The notes under the pieces are model-generated. The model was not told where the DNA came from. It was given only the letters and a program-made list of their open reading frames with translations, and searched no databases. A stretch of 64,000 bases of DNA from Panacagrimonas perspica (GTDB lineage Bacteria > Pseudomonadota > Gammaproteobacteria > Nevskiales > Nevskiaceae): assembly GCF_004364935.1 (NCBI RefSeq), contig NZ_SOBT01000010.1:186001-250000 (forward strand). The letters are read 5' to 3'. Position 1 is the first letter of the stretch; the number at the start of each line of letters is the position of its first letter. Positions 17,842 to 28,713 of this stretch are shown one piece after another. The translations under genes and the position numbers were made by a program.

Positions 17842-18597
17842 ATGACTGCACCGCGACAACTCGATCTTCTGTTTGATGCATACCGTGTCGATGAGCGCGT
17901 CAGCGCGCGCGCACGCTGCATCCGCATCGAGGTGCGATCGCCTTCGGAAGTGCGTCTCACGATGCCGCGCTCGGTCCCCAAGGGCGAAGCCCGCGCCTTC
18001 CTGCTGAGCCGCGAAGGCTGGATTCGCGAAAAGATTCTCGAGCTCAAGCTCAAGCTCGCCGAACATCCCGAGCGTCCCGAAGCTTCCCTGAAATGGGATG
18101 GCACCGACGTGCTGCCATTGCGGGGTGAAGACGTCGTGCTGCGCGTACTCGCCACGCGAGCGCGCGTGCCGGCGGTACGCGTGACCGATCGCGCGATCGA
18201 GCTGTTCGTTCCGCCGGCGTGGCTCGGCCAGCCGTCGCGTCTGCAGCGTCTGCTGCGCGATGCGTTCAAGCGCGAAGCGATGCTGGACGCGCAGCGCATG
18301 CTGGTCGAAGAGGCACAGCGGCTGGGCGTGTCGTTCAGCGGCCCGCGCATCGCCGACCAGAAAACGCTGTGGGGCAGTTGCACCGCGCTGGGCCTGATCA
18401 GCCTGTCATGGCGCCTGGTCATGGCGCCGCCGGCCGTGCTGCGCTACGTGGCCGTGCACGAGCTCTGCCACGTTCGTCACCATGATCACGGTCCGCGTTT
18501 CTGGAAGCTCGTCGAGCGCCAGATGCCGGGCTTCGAGACGCATCGGCGCTGGCTGCGGGAACATGGTCCCGGCCTGCACTGGTGGATCGGCACCTGA
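17842..18597 (+). CDS. YgjP-type zinc metallopeptidase (DUF45)
   Basis: 251 aa. The conserved core WGSCTALGLISLSWRLVMAPPAVLRYVAVHELCHVRHHDHGPRFW contains the zinc motif HELCH plus a third His in HDHG. This is the hallmark of YgjP/SprT-like metallopeptidases. The N-terminal half (VRLTMPRSVPKGEARAFL, EGWIREKI) is also typical of the family. The function of YgjP proteins is poorly known; some are neighbours of restriction or defence genes. It follows the WYL gene by ~140 bp without an obvious terminator, so co-transcription is possible. Confidence 0.88.
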   Translation: MTAPRQLDLLFDAYRVDERVSARARCIRIEVRSPSEVRLTMPRSVPKGEARAFLLSREGWIREKILELKLKLAEHPERPEASLKWDGTDVLPLRGEDVVLRVLATRARVPAVRVTDRAIELFVPPAWLGQPSRLQRLLRDAFKREAMLDAQRMLVEEAQRLGVSFSGPRIADQKTLWGSCTALGLISLSWRLVMAPPAVLRYVAVHELCHVRHHDHGPRFWKLVERQMPGFETHRRWLREHGPGLHWWIGT

Positions 18598-18616
18598 TTC
18601 GCGATCGCGCGAACGT

Positions 18617-18681
18617 GTAGCCCGGGTGAAACCCGGGGTTTTCCGTCTCGAAGCAGGACTCCCGGGTTTCACCCGGGCTAC
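18617..18681. repeat. REP-like paired palindrome, copy 6 (65 bp)
   Basis: Both arms are of the GGGTGAAACCC/GGGTTTCACCC subtype around a 22-bp spacer. It lies between two convergent genes (the YgjP-type gene and mnmG). Confidence 0.88.
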
Positions 18682-18701
18682 GGGCTACGGTCGCAGCGGC
18701 A

Positions 18702-20612
18702 TCACGCGCTGCGCCGCAACTGCCCGATCTTCTTCAGGTGCACGAGCAGCAGCGACACCGCCGCGGGCGTGACGCCTGAAATGCGCGCCGCCTGTCCCAC
18801 CGTCTCCGGCCGATGCGCGATCAGCTTGGCGCGCACCTCGTTCGACAGCCCGCGGATCGCCGCGTAGTCGACGTCGGACGGCAGCGCCGCTTCCTCGTAG
18901 CGCTGGTTGCGATCGATCTCGATCTGCGCACGCGCCAGATAGCCGCTGTACTTGGCTGCGATCTCCACCTGTTCCGCCACGGCCTCGTCGATGTCGGACT
19001 CAGCGAGCCCCAACGAGCGCAACACCTGTGTCGACCCCTCGGGACGTCGCAACAGATCCAGCGCGGAACACGCGGTCGACGTCGGCGGCTCGCCGTAGAC
19101 CTCGACGAACGCGGGCTGCATCAGCTCCGCAGGTTTCAGCCAGCGGGCTTCGAGCCGCGCGTGCTCGGCCTCGATGGCCTGCCGCTTGGTCTCGAACGCG
19201 GACCAGCGTGCGTCGTCGACCAGACCCATCTCGCGCCCGACCGGTGTCAGCCGCAGATCGGCGTTGTCCTCGCGCAGCATCAGGCGATGCTCGGCGCGCG
19301 ACGTGAACATCCGGTACGGCTCGGTGGTGCCGCGGGTGACCAGATCGTCCACCAGCACGCCGATGTAGGCCTCGTGCCGCTGCGGCACCCAGGCTTCGCG
19401 CTCCTGCGCGTTGCGCGCGGCATTGATGCCGGCGAGCAGGCCTTGCGCAGCCGCCTCTTCGTAACCGGTCGTGCCGTTGATCTGGCCGGCGAAGAACAGG
19501 CCGGCGATCGACTTGGTCTCCAGCGAGCGATACAGATCACGCGGGTCGAAGTAGTCGTACTCGATGGCGTAGCCCGGCCGCGTGATGCGCACGTTCTCCA
19601 TGCCGCGGATCGTGCGCACGAAGCGCTGCTGGATGTCGTAGGGCAGCGAGGTCGAGATGCCGTTGGGATAGATCTCGCGCGTGTTCAGACCTTCGGGCTC
19701 CAGGAAGATCTGGTGCGCCGTCCGATCGGCGAAACGGTTGACCTTGTCTTCCACGCTCGGGCAGTAGCGCGGACCGGCGCCTTCGATGCGGCCGGTGTAC
19801 ATCGGCGACCGATCGAATCCTTCGCGGATGATCGCGTGCGTCGCCTCGTTGGTGTGCGTGATGTGGCAGGGCACCTGGCGCGGATGCTGCGCGCGCGTCC
19901 CCATGAACGAGAACACCGGCACCGGATCGTCGCCCGGCTGCACCTGCAGCACCGACCAGTCGATCGTGCGGCCGTCGAGACGCGGGGGCGTGCCGGTCTT
20001 CAAACGGCCGGTGCGCGGCATGCGCTCGCGCAGCCGCTGCGCCAGGGCGATCGACGGCGGATCGCCGGCACGTCCGCCGGACGATTGCTCGAGCCCGACG
20101 TGGATGCGTCCGCCCAGGAACGTGCCGGTCGTCAGCACGACGCTGCGTGCGTGGAACTTCAGGCCCAGCCGCGTGACGACACCCGCGACGCGATCGCCTT
20201 CGACGACCAGGTCTTCGACCTCCTGCTGGAACAGTGTCAGGTTCGGCTGGTTCTCCAGCGCCTCGCGCACGGCCCATTTGTAGAGCATGCGATCAGCCTG
20301 GGCGCGCGTGGCGCGCACGGCCGGACCTTTCGATGCATTGAGCGTGCGGAACTGGATGCCGGCGCGATCCGCCGCGTGAGCCATCAGGCCGCCGAGCGCA
20401 TCGACTTCGCGAACCAGATGACCCTTGCCGATGCCGCCGATGGCCGGGTTGCAGGACATCTGGCCGAGCGTCTCGATCGACTGCGTGACGAGCAAGGTCG
20501 CGCAGCCCATGCGGGCTGCCGCGAGCGCGGCCTCGGTGCCGGCATGGCCACCGCCGATCACGATGACGTCGAAGCGATCCACCGCGGAAGGTCCTGGGAA
20601 AACGGGGCGCAC
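18702..20612 (-). CDS. mnmG: tRNA uridine-5-carboxymethylaminomethyl modification enzyme MnmG (GidA)
   Basis: 636 aa, full length (E. coli 629). With MnmE it installs the cmnm5 group on U34 of several tRNAs, using FAD. The FAD-binding motif [19 protein letters not shown] is at ~residues 16-34. The signatures [17 protein letters not shown] and [12 protein letters not shown] are present, and the C-terminal MnmE-binding region (ALKYSGYL-like [22 protein letters not shown]-like [18 protein letters not shown]) is intact. In many bacteria mnmG sits by rsmG-parA-parB near the origin; here no rsmG or parA is next to it, only a ParB-like gene 2 kb away. Confidence 0.96.
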   Translation of the reverse strand: MRPVFPGPSAVDRFDVIVIGGGHAGTEAALAAARMGCATLLVTQSIETLGQMSCNPAIGGIGKGHLVREVDALGGLMAHAADRAGIQFRTLNASKGPAVRATRAQADRMLYKWAVREALENQPNLTLFQQEVEDLVVEGDRVAGVVTRLGLKFHARSVVLTTGTFLGGRIHVGLEQSSGGRAGDPPSIALAQRLRERMPRTGRLKTGTPPRLDGRTIDWSVLQVQPGDDPVPVFSFMGTRAQHPRQVPCHITHTNEATHAIIREGFDRSPMYTGRIEGAGPRYCPSVEDKVNRFADRTAHQIFLEPEGLNTREIYPNGISTSLPYDIQQRFVRTIRGMENVRITRPGYAIEYDYFDPRDLYRSLETKSIAGLFFAGQINGTTGYEEAAAQGLLAGINAARNAQEREAWVPQRHEAYIGVLVDDLVTRGTTEPYRMFTSRAEHRLMLREDNADLRLTPVGREMGLVDDARWSAFETKRQAIEAEHARLEARWLKPAELMQPAFVEVYGEPPTSTACSALDLLRRPEGSTQVLRSLGLAESDIDEAVAEQVEIAAKYSGYLARAQIEIDRNQRYEEAALPSDVDYAAIRGLSNEVRAKLIAHRPETVGQAARISGVTPAAVSLLLVHLKKIGQLRRSA

Positions 20613-20699
20613 AGTCTAGGGACTATTTCCGGGCTTTTCCTCAACGGGCGGCGAGGGCCCTTGCTAGGCTTGCGCCGTCGCCGCGCTCGTTTCCAGACC

Positions 20700-21002
20700 A
20701 TGTCCCCCAAGTACCTCCCCCTACTGCTGCCGATGCTGCTGTCCGCCTGCACCCCGGCCGCGCAAACCCCTCCCCCCGCTCCGACCGTGGAGGCGCCCGT
20801 GCGCACGCAGGTCACCGATCTCGACGCCTTCAACGCCTTCGTGGCCACGCGGCCCACGCCCGAGGTGCTGCGCCAGCGGTATCCGGGGCTGACGGTGGTG
20901 CTGCCCGGCGACATCTCGACGCGTGAATTGCGCTCGGACAACAGCCGCTTCTTCGCCGAAATCGATGCCGAGAGCCGCATCACGGGCGGCCGCTTCCAGT
21001 AA
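20700..21002 (+). CDS. Small lipoprotein of unknown function
   Basis: 100 aa with a lipoprotein signal peptide (PLLLPMLLSAC, lipobox LSAC at ~residue 16) followed by a Pro/Thr-rich linker. The mature domain (FNAFVATRPTPEVLRQRYPGLTVVLPGD ... RFFAEIDAESRITGGRFQ) resembles short periplasmic proteins often seen beside peptidase-inhibitor-like genes, but no family is certain. It is divergent from mnmG and ends 13 bp before the PhzF-family gene, likely one transcript. Confidence 0.75.
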   Translation: MSPKYLPLLLPMLLSACTPAAQTPPPAPTVEAPVRTQVTDLDAFNAFVATRPTPEVLRQRYPGLTVVLPGDISTRELRSDNSRFFAEIDAESRITGGRFQ

Positions 21003-21015
21003 GCCCGATCCGCCC

Positions 21016-21909
21016 ATGCCCGAGTTGCGCTTCCTCACCTTCGACGTCTTCACCGACCAGGCCTACGGCGGCAACCCGCTGGCCGTCGTGTTCGGTGGCG
21101 ATCATCTGAAGGGCGGGCAGATGCAGCGCATCGCGCGCGAGTTCAACCTGTCGGAAACCGTGTTCGTGCTGCAGGCCACGATGCCCGGTGCCATGCTGCG
21201 GCTGCGCATCTTCACGCCGACCGAAGAACTCCCCTTCGCGGGACATCCGATCGTCGGCGCGGCCTGCGCGCTGGTGGTCATGGAACTGGCGCCGCCGGGC
21301 AACGGCCTGCGCATCGGCATCGAGACCGGTTCCGGCCTGGTTGCCGTGACCTTGCGCAACGACGGCAAGGTTCCGTACGCCGAACTCACGACCGCCCAGC
21401 TCCCGCAGTTCGAGGGCCGGGCACCGGAGATCACGCTGATCGCGGACGTGCTCGGCCTGCAGGCACGCGACATCGGATTCGAGGGCGAAGCCCCCTGCGT
21501 GGCGAGCTGCGGACTGCCGATGCTGCTGGTCCCGCTGCGCGCGCCCGAAGTCCTCGCGGGCATCGACACCGACCACTCGCGCGTCGCCGCGCTGCTGGCC
21601 GACAGCGGCGCACGTGGCCTCTACGTCTACGCGCGCGGTTACGAAGGCGAGCTGCGGACGCGCATGTTCCATCCGGGCATCGGCGAGGATCCGGCCACCG
21701 GCTCGGCGGCGGCAGCGCTGGCCGGACGACTTGCGACCGACTCCCCCCAGGCCGACGGCACGCTCGCGTGGAATCTCGTGCAGGGCGCCGAAATGGGAAG
21801 GCCGAGCGCGATCTTCGCGTCGGCGGACAAATCCGATGGCACCGTCAGCGCCGTGCGCGTCGGCGGTCACGCCGTCCACATCATGAAGGGTTACCTGAAT
21901 GCCGATTAA
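21016..21909 (+). CDS. PhzF-family isomerase/epimerase-like protein
   Basis: 297 aa. The family core is clear: TFDVFTDQAYGGNPLAVV at the start, FNLSETVFV with the catalytic Glu (~residue 45), LPFAGHPIVGAA and, in the C-terminal half, GIGEDPATGSAAAALAG. PhzF acts in phenazine synthesis, but most relatives such as this one have unknown substrates, and no phenazine genes are present. It lies between two small lipoprotein genes and overlaps the second by 11 bp. Confidence 0.92.
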   Translation: MPELRFLTFDVFTDQAYGGNPLAVVFGGDHLKGGQMQRIAREFNLSETVFVLQATMPGAMLRLRIFTPTEELPFAGHPIVGAACALVVMELAPPGNGLRIGIETGSGLVAVTLRNDGKVPYAELTTAQLPQFEGRAPEITLIADVLGLQARDIGFEGEAPCVASCGLPMLLVPLRAPEVLAGIDTDHSRVAALLADSGARGLYVYARGYEGELRTRMFHPGIGEDPATGSAAAALAGRLATDSPQADGTLAWNLVQGAEMGRPSAIFASADKSDGTVSAVRVGGHAVHIMKGYLNAD

Positions 21910-22375
21910 CCTGACCGTGCGTACCTGCGGCATCGCGCTGTGCGCCCTGCTCGCGGCCTGCGCGCCGCGGCTCTACCAGCGCGAGACCGTTGCGGTGGAT
22001 CACCGCGACATCGACCAGTTCGAGATCCGTTACGCCGACTTCGAAGGCTGCCTGTGGAAGCAGCAGGTTCCCATCAGCTACCGGCTGAAGCGGCCCGCTT
22101 ACGTGCTGGACCTGGGCGTGCACTTCGGCAACAAGCCCGAAGCGCCGAGCCTGGACATCAGCTTGTCGGGTGCCGCGGACCTGACGGCCCGTTTCCCCGC
22201 GCTGGCCCAAGCGCCGCAGCCAACCGAGACCGAAGACAGCGTCCGTTACCGGGTAAGCGCGGATCAGGCCGGCTCGACGCTGGCGATGACGGTGCTCCGC
22301 GACGGCGTCGCGGTGGGCGAGGAACATCTGCGCCTCGAGCGCTCGACCTGTCGCGCGCTCAGCGTCGGCGAGTAG
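21899..22375 (+). CDS. Small lipoprotein of unknown function
   Basis: 158 aa. A signal peptide with lipobox LLAAC (Cys ~21) is followed by a ~135-residue soluble domain with several acidic and aromatic positions (DIDQFEIRYADFEGCLWKQQ). No family recognised. It starts inside the last 11 bp of the PhzF-family gene, which suggests translational coupling. A GC-rich hairpin follows the stop. Confidence 0.75.
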   Translation: MPINLTVRTCGIALCALLAACAPRLYQRETVAVDHRDIDQFEIRYADFEGCLWKQQVPISYRLKRPAYVLDLGVHFGNKPEAPSLDISLSGAADLTARFPALAQAPQPTETEDSVRYRVSADQAGSTLAMTVLRDGVAVGEEHLRLERSTCRALSVGE

Positions 22376-22398
22376 CGGTTCCCAAGCCCCAATAAAAT

Positions 22399-22424
22399 GG
22401 GGCGGCCGGGTCACCGGCCGCCCC
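22399..22424 (+). terminator. GC-rich hairpin after the lipoprotein gene
   Basis: An 11-bp perfect stem (22399-22409 with 22414-22424) and a GTCA loop, 24 bp after the stop codon. The T-tract is short (GTT), so it may act as a weak terminator or a shared one for the convergent YhhN gene. Confidence 0.6.
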
Positions 22425-22569
22425 GTTGCAACGCAGCTGGGGGAGTGTGGGGTACTGCGTCACAGTCAGTTGGCGTCCCGTCTGGGCGGGATGGCCGTGA
22501 CACGACCGGCGGGTTCTTCGACCCGCGCTTTGATCACGTCACGCCGCGATGCTGCCCGCCGTCCGGGGC

Positions 22570-23232
22570 TCAGGCAATACGTAAAGTCCCCAAGGTCGAT
22601 GCACCGATCAGCCCTACGGCGAGCCAATACGTCGACAGGATCAGGGTCTGCGCACGCCGGTACGGACCGTTGAACTGACGGACGGCCAGGGCGCTGTCGG
22701 ACAGCAGGAACAGCAGCGCGCCGGCAATGGCCAGCATCCCCGAGGTATCGCCGCGCACCTCCGCCCGCGCGGCGGCGGCCAAGGTCATGCCCACCAAGGC
22801 GGCCGCGTAGACGATCACCGGGATCTTCAGCTCGCCGGTGCGCGGCAGCAGCCACACGAAGAACGCCGCGGCGCCGGCGATCGGCAGCGCGCACCACAGC
22901 GGCGGCGTGGAAAAGCCGTCCAGCACGAAGGCCCAGACGAACAGGCCGTGCGCCACCAGAAAACTCCCGAGGCCCGCCATGAACGCGACGTTGCCGGCAC
23001 GCAGCAGCGCGATGTCGCCGCAGGTCGACAGCAGCAGGGCCACGCAGATCCAGTTGCGGTAGGCCGGGTCAGCCGACTCCGCGAACGCCGCGGCGCCCAG
23101 CACCAGCAAGGTCGTCAGCGGCTTGAGCAGGTAGAAGGCGGCGTGGCGGCCGGTGCGCCGTTCTTCGGACAGGATCGCGAGCACGGCGCTCACGGCGGCG
23201 GCGATCAGGAACAGCGTCGAGACGGTCGGCAT
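22570..23232 (-). CDS. YhhN/TMEM86-family membrane protein (lysoplasmalogenase-like)
   Basis: 220 aa with seven to eight hydrophobic helices filling the whole length. Family features include FYLLKPLTTLLVL near residue 35, LLLSTCGDIALL near 72 and the C-terminal LLFLLSDSALAVRQFNGPY. Animal TMEM86 enzymes hydrolyse lysoplasmalogens; the bacterial role is uncertain. ATG 23232 is chosen because the hydrophobic helix begins at once. It is divergent from the amidotransferase gene, with ~55 bp between starts. I see nothing convincing in the ~145 bp after its stop. Confidence 0.85.
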   Translation of the reverse strand: MPTVSTLFLIAAAVSAVLAILSEERRTGRHAAFYLLKPLTTLLVLGAAAFAESADPAYRNWICVALLLSTCGDIALLRAGNVAFMAGLGSFLVAHGLFVWAFVLDGFSTPPLWCALPIAGAAAFFVWLLPRTGELKIPVIVYAAALVGMTLAAAARAEVRGDTSGMLAIAGALLFLLSDSALAVRQFNGPYRRAQTLILSTYWLAVGLIGASTLGTLRIA

Positions 23233-23288
23233 GCCACATGCTTCCAGGAGCGGGCGGCATACTTTAGGCACTTCCTTCGAGACTCCGC

Positions 23289-23978
23289 ATGCACGTCCAC
23301 TGGCTCCAGCACGCCTCGCACGAAGACCTGGGCTGCATCGGACCCTGGCTGGCCCGTCGCGGCGACCGCGTGACGATGACGCGCCTGTGGGCGGGCGATC
23401 CACCGCCAGCCGCGCCCGATTTCGACGCGCTGATCGTCATGGGCGGGCCGATGAACATCTACGAGCACGACGCGCATCCCTGGCTCGTGCCCGAAAAGCG
23501 CCTGATCCGCGCGGCGATCGACGCCGGCCGGCCGGCGCTGGGCATCTGCCTGGGATCGCAGCTCATCGCCGACGTCATGGGCGCTCCGGTGACGCGCAAC
23601 GCGCACACCGAGATCGGCTGGTTCGATGTGAGCCTGAACCCGGCCGGCCGCGCGCTGGCGCTGTTCGCCGACTGGCCCGACACGTTCAGTGCATTCCACT
23701 GGCACGGCGACACGTTCGCGATTCCACCCGGCGCGCAGAACCTGATGAGCAGCGCCGGCTGCGCGCACCAGGGCTACACGATCGGCGATCGCGTGATCGG
23801 CCTGCAGTTCCATCTCGAAGTCACGGCGGCCGATGCGCGCGTGTGGCTGGCGCAGGAAGAGCTGAAGCCGTCCACGTACGTGCAGGCGCCCGATTTCATC
23901 CTCGGGGAGCTCGACCGCTTTGCGCTCAACAACCGGTTGATGATCAAGCTGCTCGATCGCTGGCTGCCAAACCCGTAG
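23289..23978 (+). CDS. Class I glutamine amidotransferase-like protein
   Basis: 229 aa. The nucleophile elbow GICLGSQLIADVMG (Cys ~97) and the catalytic His and Glu in LQFHLEVTA (~180) form an intact GATase triad. The organisation resembles stand-alone GMP-synthase-like amidotransferases (YfeJ type) of unknown acceptor. The TAG stop is the TAG of a REP-like element, so the final residues (DRWLPNP) may be recent. Confidence 0.88.
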   Translation: MHVHWLQHASHEDLGCIGPWLARRGDRVTMTRLWAGDPPPAAPDFDALIVMGGPMNIYEHDAHPWLVPEKRLIRAAIDAGRPALGICLGSQLIADVMGAPVTRNAHTEIGWFDVSLNPAGRALALFADWPDTFSAFHWHGDTFAIPPGAQNLMSSAGCAHQGYTIGDRVIGLQFHLEVTAADARVWLAQEELKPSTYVQAPDFILGELDRFALNNRLMIKLLDRWLPNP

Positions 23979-24060
23979 CCCGGACGTTGAATTTCGCAAA
24001 GCGAAAGAGCCGGATTGCGCTGGGATATACGAGGGGAACCCCGGACTTCGTCCGGGCTAC
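23975..24060. repeat. REP-like pair, copy 7 (86 bp, hybrid of two subtypes)
   Basis: The left arm is the second subtype (GTAGCCCGGACGTTGAATTT, with inner TTTCGC/GCGAAA hairpin and AAAGAGCCGG); the right arm is the ordinary CCGGACTTCGTCCGGGCTAC form. It supplies the stop of the amidotransferase gene. Confidence 0.82.
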
Positions 24061-24063
24061 GGT

Positions 24064-25185
24064 CTAGACGCTCAGGGCGTCGCCCATCGGCTTGCGAGCG
24101 CGGCGCGCGACCTCGGGTGCGCGTGCGACGGACAGTTCCGCGATGAAGCGGCGCAGCGTGTCCAGCGCCTCGGCACGGCCGTCGCGCGCGTGCTCGCGCA
24201 TGTGCGAGCGATAGCTCTCGTCGTTGGCCAGAAAGCGATCCACGTCGCTCGGCGTCAGGTTCTTGAGATCGCCGGCCATGCCCACGCCCATGCGCTCGAT
24301 CATGCTGGCGTTGAGGCGCTGCTCGAACGCGTCTTCCGGCATCGCCAGGATCGGCTTTCCGAAGTGGATCGCCTCGCCGATGGTCTGGTTGCCGGCGGTG
24401 CTCAGCACCGCGCGGCAGCCGGCGAGATCGTTCACGAAGGCCTCGTTGCTCGGCGCCCGGAAGTCCAGGTTGTCGACCTTGCCGACATAGGGCGTCCCGT
24501 AGATCACCACCGGCACGTCGAGCAGGCGCAGGGCGCGGTCGATGTGCGGCAGGAACTGATGCTCGCCCTTGTTGAAGTAGCACAGCAGGTAATCGCCGCG
24601 CCGGGCCTTGGCGCGCAGCACTTCGTCGCGCAGCATCGGCCCGACGATGCGCACGCCCGGATACGCCGGCTCGGCCGGGTAGAAGCTGGAAATCAGGATG
24701 CGTTCGGGCACGCCCATCAGCGCGCGATAGCCGTAGGCGTCGCGCATGCCCAGCGCCCACAGATCGGGCGGGAAGTGCGGCTTGCAGTAGGCCAGGATGC
24801 CGACGTGGTCGAACGAGATGCGCGGCAGCTTCAGGCGCTGCGCGGCCCGATGGGTCCAGGCCTCCGAATCGGAGATCACGAGCTGGATGCCGCGCTCGGC
24901 GAATTCCCGGTCGACCTGGGCGGTTCCGGCCCCCTTGAACAGCAGGTCGGCCACCGGTCCGAAATTGCCGGCCAGGGTCTTGGGCAGCGAATGGCGGCCG
25001 CGATCGTTGTAGCGGTACCCGATCATCGGGATCCGCACGGTCGGGAACTTGGGCGCCAGCACCTCGTAGGCGTCGCCGGCCGTGAACACGGTGATCTCGT
25101 GCTCCTTCATCAGCTCCGGCAGCACGCTCATGGTGCGCATGGCGTGTCCGCGCCCATATCCCATCACGCCCCAGGCGATGCGCAT
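24064..25185 (-). CDS. Glycosyltransferase of the GT-B fold (MJ1255/VC2487-like)
   Basis: 373 aa. The N-terminus RIAWGVMGYGRGHAMRTM is a glycine-rich donor-fold motif, and the C-terminal half carries the GT-B nucleotide-sugar pattern (CRAVLSTAGNQTIGEAIHFGKPILAMPEDAFEQRLNA). It resembles the conserved glycosyltransferase family that includes archaeal MJ1255. The acceptor is unknown. ATG 25185 is chosen because the motif begins right after it; an upstream in-frame start would add ~29 residues without signal features. The gene is alone, ending next to REP copy 7. Confidence 0.8.
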   Translation of the reverse strand: MRIAWGVMGYGRGHAMRTMSVLPELMKEHEITVFTAGDAYEVLAPKFPTVRIPMIGYRYNDRGRHSLPKTLAGNFGPVADLLFKGAGTAQVDREFAERGIQLVISDSEAWTHRAAQRLKLPRISFDHVGILAYCKPHFPPDLWALGMRDAYGYRALMGVPERILISSFYPAEPAYPGVRIVGPMLRDEVLRAKARRGDYLLCYFNKGEHQFLPHIDRALRLLDVPVVIYGTPYVGKVDNLDFRAPSNEAFVNDLAGCRAVLSTAGNQTIGEAIHFGKPILAMPEDAFEQRLNASMIERMGVGMAGDLKNLTPSDVDRFLANDESYRSHMREHARDGRAEALDTLRRFIAELSVARAPEVARRARKPMGDALSV

Positions 25186-25363
25186 GGCGAGCCCCCGTTC
25201 CATTTCGGCATTCGGCTTTTCATACGCGGGCAAGCCTGGGCACGCCGCGTAAAAATCCGGTGACGTGCGCACGACGGTTCGATGACAGCCGCGAACGATT
25301 CAGGCCGTGGCGAAGTCCGCGGGGCCGCTATCATGGGGGTTCATTCGCCCTCACGACGAACCG

Positions 25364-26131
25364 ATGGAAGCCCTGGCCACCCCCGAACTCTGGGCTGCGC
25401 TGCTGACCCTGACTGCCCTGGAAATCGTCCTGGGCATCGACAACATCATCTTCATCTCGATCATCGTCTCGAAGCTGCCCAAGGAGCAGCAGGCACGGGC
25501 GAGAACCCTGGGGCTGGCCGGCGCACTGTTCACGCGCGTGGGCCTGCTGTTCTCGCTGGCCTGGATGGCGAGCCTGATCCACCCGCTGTTCACGGTGATG
25601 GAATTCCCCGTGTCGGGGCGCGACCTGGTGCTGTTCTTCGGCGGCCTGTTCCTGCTGTGGAAGGCCACCACCGAGATCCACGAGTCGCTCGAAGGCGGCG
25701 ACGACGAATCGAGCATCGACGTGCCGCGGCGCAAGGTTCCGACGTTCCTGAGCGCGATCGTCCAGATCATGATCCTGGACATCGTGTTCTCGCTGGACTC
25801 GGTGATCACCGCGGTGGGCATGACCAACAACCTGCCGATCATGGTCGCGGCGATCACGATCGCCATCATCACGATGATGTTCTTCGCAGGTCCCTTGTCG
25901 CGCTTCGTCGACGCGCATCCGACGGTGAAGGTCCTCGCGCTGGCCTTCCTGATCATGGTCGGCGGCGCGCTCGTGGCCGAGAGCCTGCACTTCCACATTC
26001 CGAAGGGTTATCTGTACTTCGCGATGGCCTTCTCGGTCGGTGTCGAGATGGTGAACCTGAAGATGCGCAAGAGCATCGACCGGCGCCGTCCGCGTCACAC
26101 CGAAGCGCCGCAATCCGGAGAGAACCCGTGA
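25364..26131 (+). CDS. TerC-family membrane protein (probable manganese exporter)
   Basis: 255 aa with about seven membrane helices. The two conserved metal-site segments are present: [21 protein letters not shown] near the start and [21 protein letters not shown] in the middle, each with acidic residues in the membrane. TerC/Alx proteins export manganese. No yybP-ykoY riboswitch is seen upstream. ATG 25364 gives a helix start right away. Its stop overlaps the ridA GTG (GTGA). Confidence 0.92.
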   Translation: MEALATPELWAALLTLTALEIVLGIDNIIFISIIVSKLPKEQQARARTLGLAGALFTRVGLLFSLAWMASLIHPLFTVMEFPVSGRDLVLFFGGLFLLWKATTEIHESLEGGDDESSIDVPRRKVPTFLSAIVQIMILDIVFSLDSVITAVGMTNNLPIMVAAITIAIITMMFFAGPLSRFVDAHPTVKVLALAFLIMVGGALVAESLHFHIPKGYLYFAMAFSVGVEMVNLKMRKSIDRRRPRHTEAPQSGENP

Positions 26132-26511
26132 CCCGCGAGATCATTTCCACGCCGTCGGCCCCCGCGGCGATCGGCACGTATTCGCAGGCGGTGCGCTGCG
26201 GCAACACGGTCTACCTCGCCGGCCAGATCCCGCTTGATCCGGCGACGATGACGCTGCGCAACGCCAGCATCGAGGAAGAGATCCACCAGGTCTTCGAGAA
26301 TCTGCGCGCCGTCTGCGTGGCGGCCAAGGGCTCGCTCAATCACATCGCCAAGCTCAACCTGTTCCTGACCGACCTGTCGCACTTCGCCAAGGTCAACGAG
26401 ATCATGGCGCAGTACTTCGACGCGCCCTACCCGGCCCGTGCGGCGATCGGCGTCGCAGCGCTGCCGCGCGGCGCGCGCATCGAGGCCGACGGCGTCATGG
26501 TGCTGGATTGA
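26128..26511 (+). CDS. ridA: RidA-family enamine/imine deaminase
   Basis: 127 aa, the usual size. RidA hydrolyses reactive 2-aminoacrylate and related enamines. The active-site features are seen: [24 protein letters not shown] and a C-terminal [18 protein letters not shown] with the substrate-binding Arg. The GTG start overlaps the terC stop, and the stop lies 76 bp before recG. In xanthomonads ridA and recG follow spoT; here they follow terC instead. Confidence 0.95.
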   Translation: MTREIISTPSAPAAIGTYSQAVRCGNTVYLAGQIPLDPATMTLRNASIEEEIHQVFENLRAVCVAAKGSLNHIAKLNLFLTDLSHFAKVNEIMAQYFDAPYPARAAIGVAALPRGARIEADGVMVLD

Positions 26512-26587
26512 CGCCCGCGCTGATGACCCGACCGGATCCCTTCGCGCCGCTGTCCACCCGCGCCTGATCGATCCCGCGCTGTCCCGG

Positions 26588-28699
<2,112 letters not shown>

Positions 28700-28713
28700 T
28701 TGCGAAGAACGCC

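Noticed and set aside
16672-20612. Chromosome origin (oriC) near the ParB-like gene and mnmG
   Set aside because: Only one strict DnaA box is present, and dnaA, dnaN, rpmH, rnpA, parA and rsmG are all missing. The signals are better read as local operators.
22434-22569. Minus-strand frame ending ARVEEPAGRVTAIPPRRDAN
   Set aside because: Looks mildly protein-like, but is ~25 codons, lacks a start and shares no recognised family. Not enough to call a gene.
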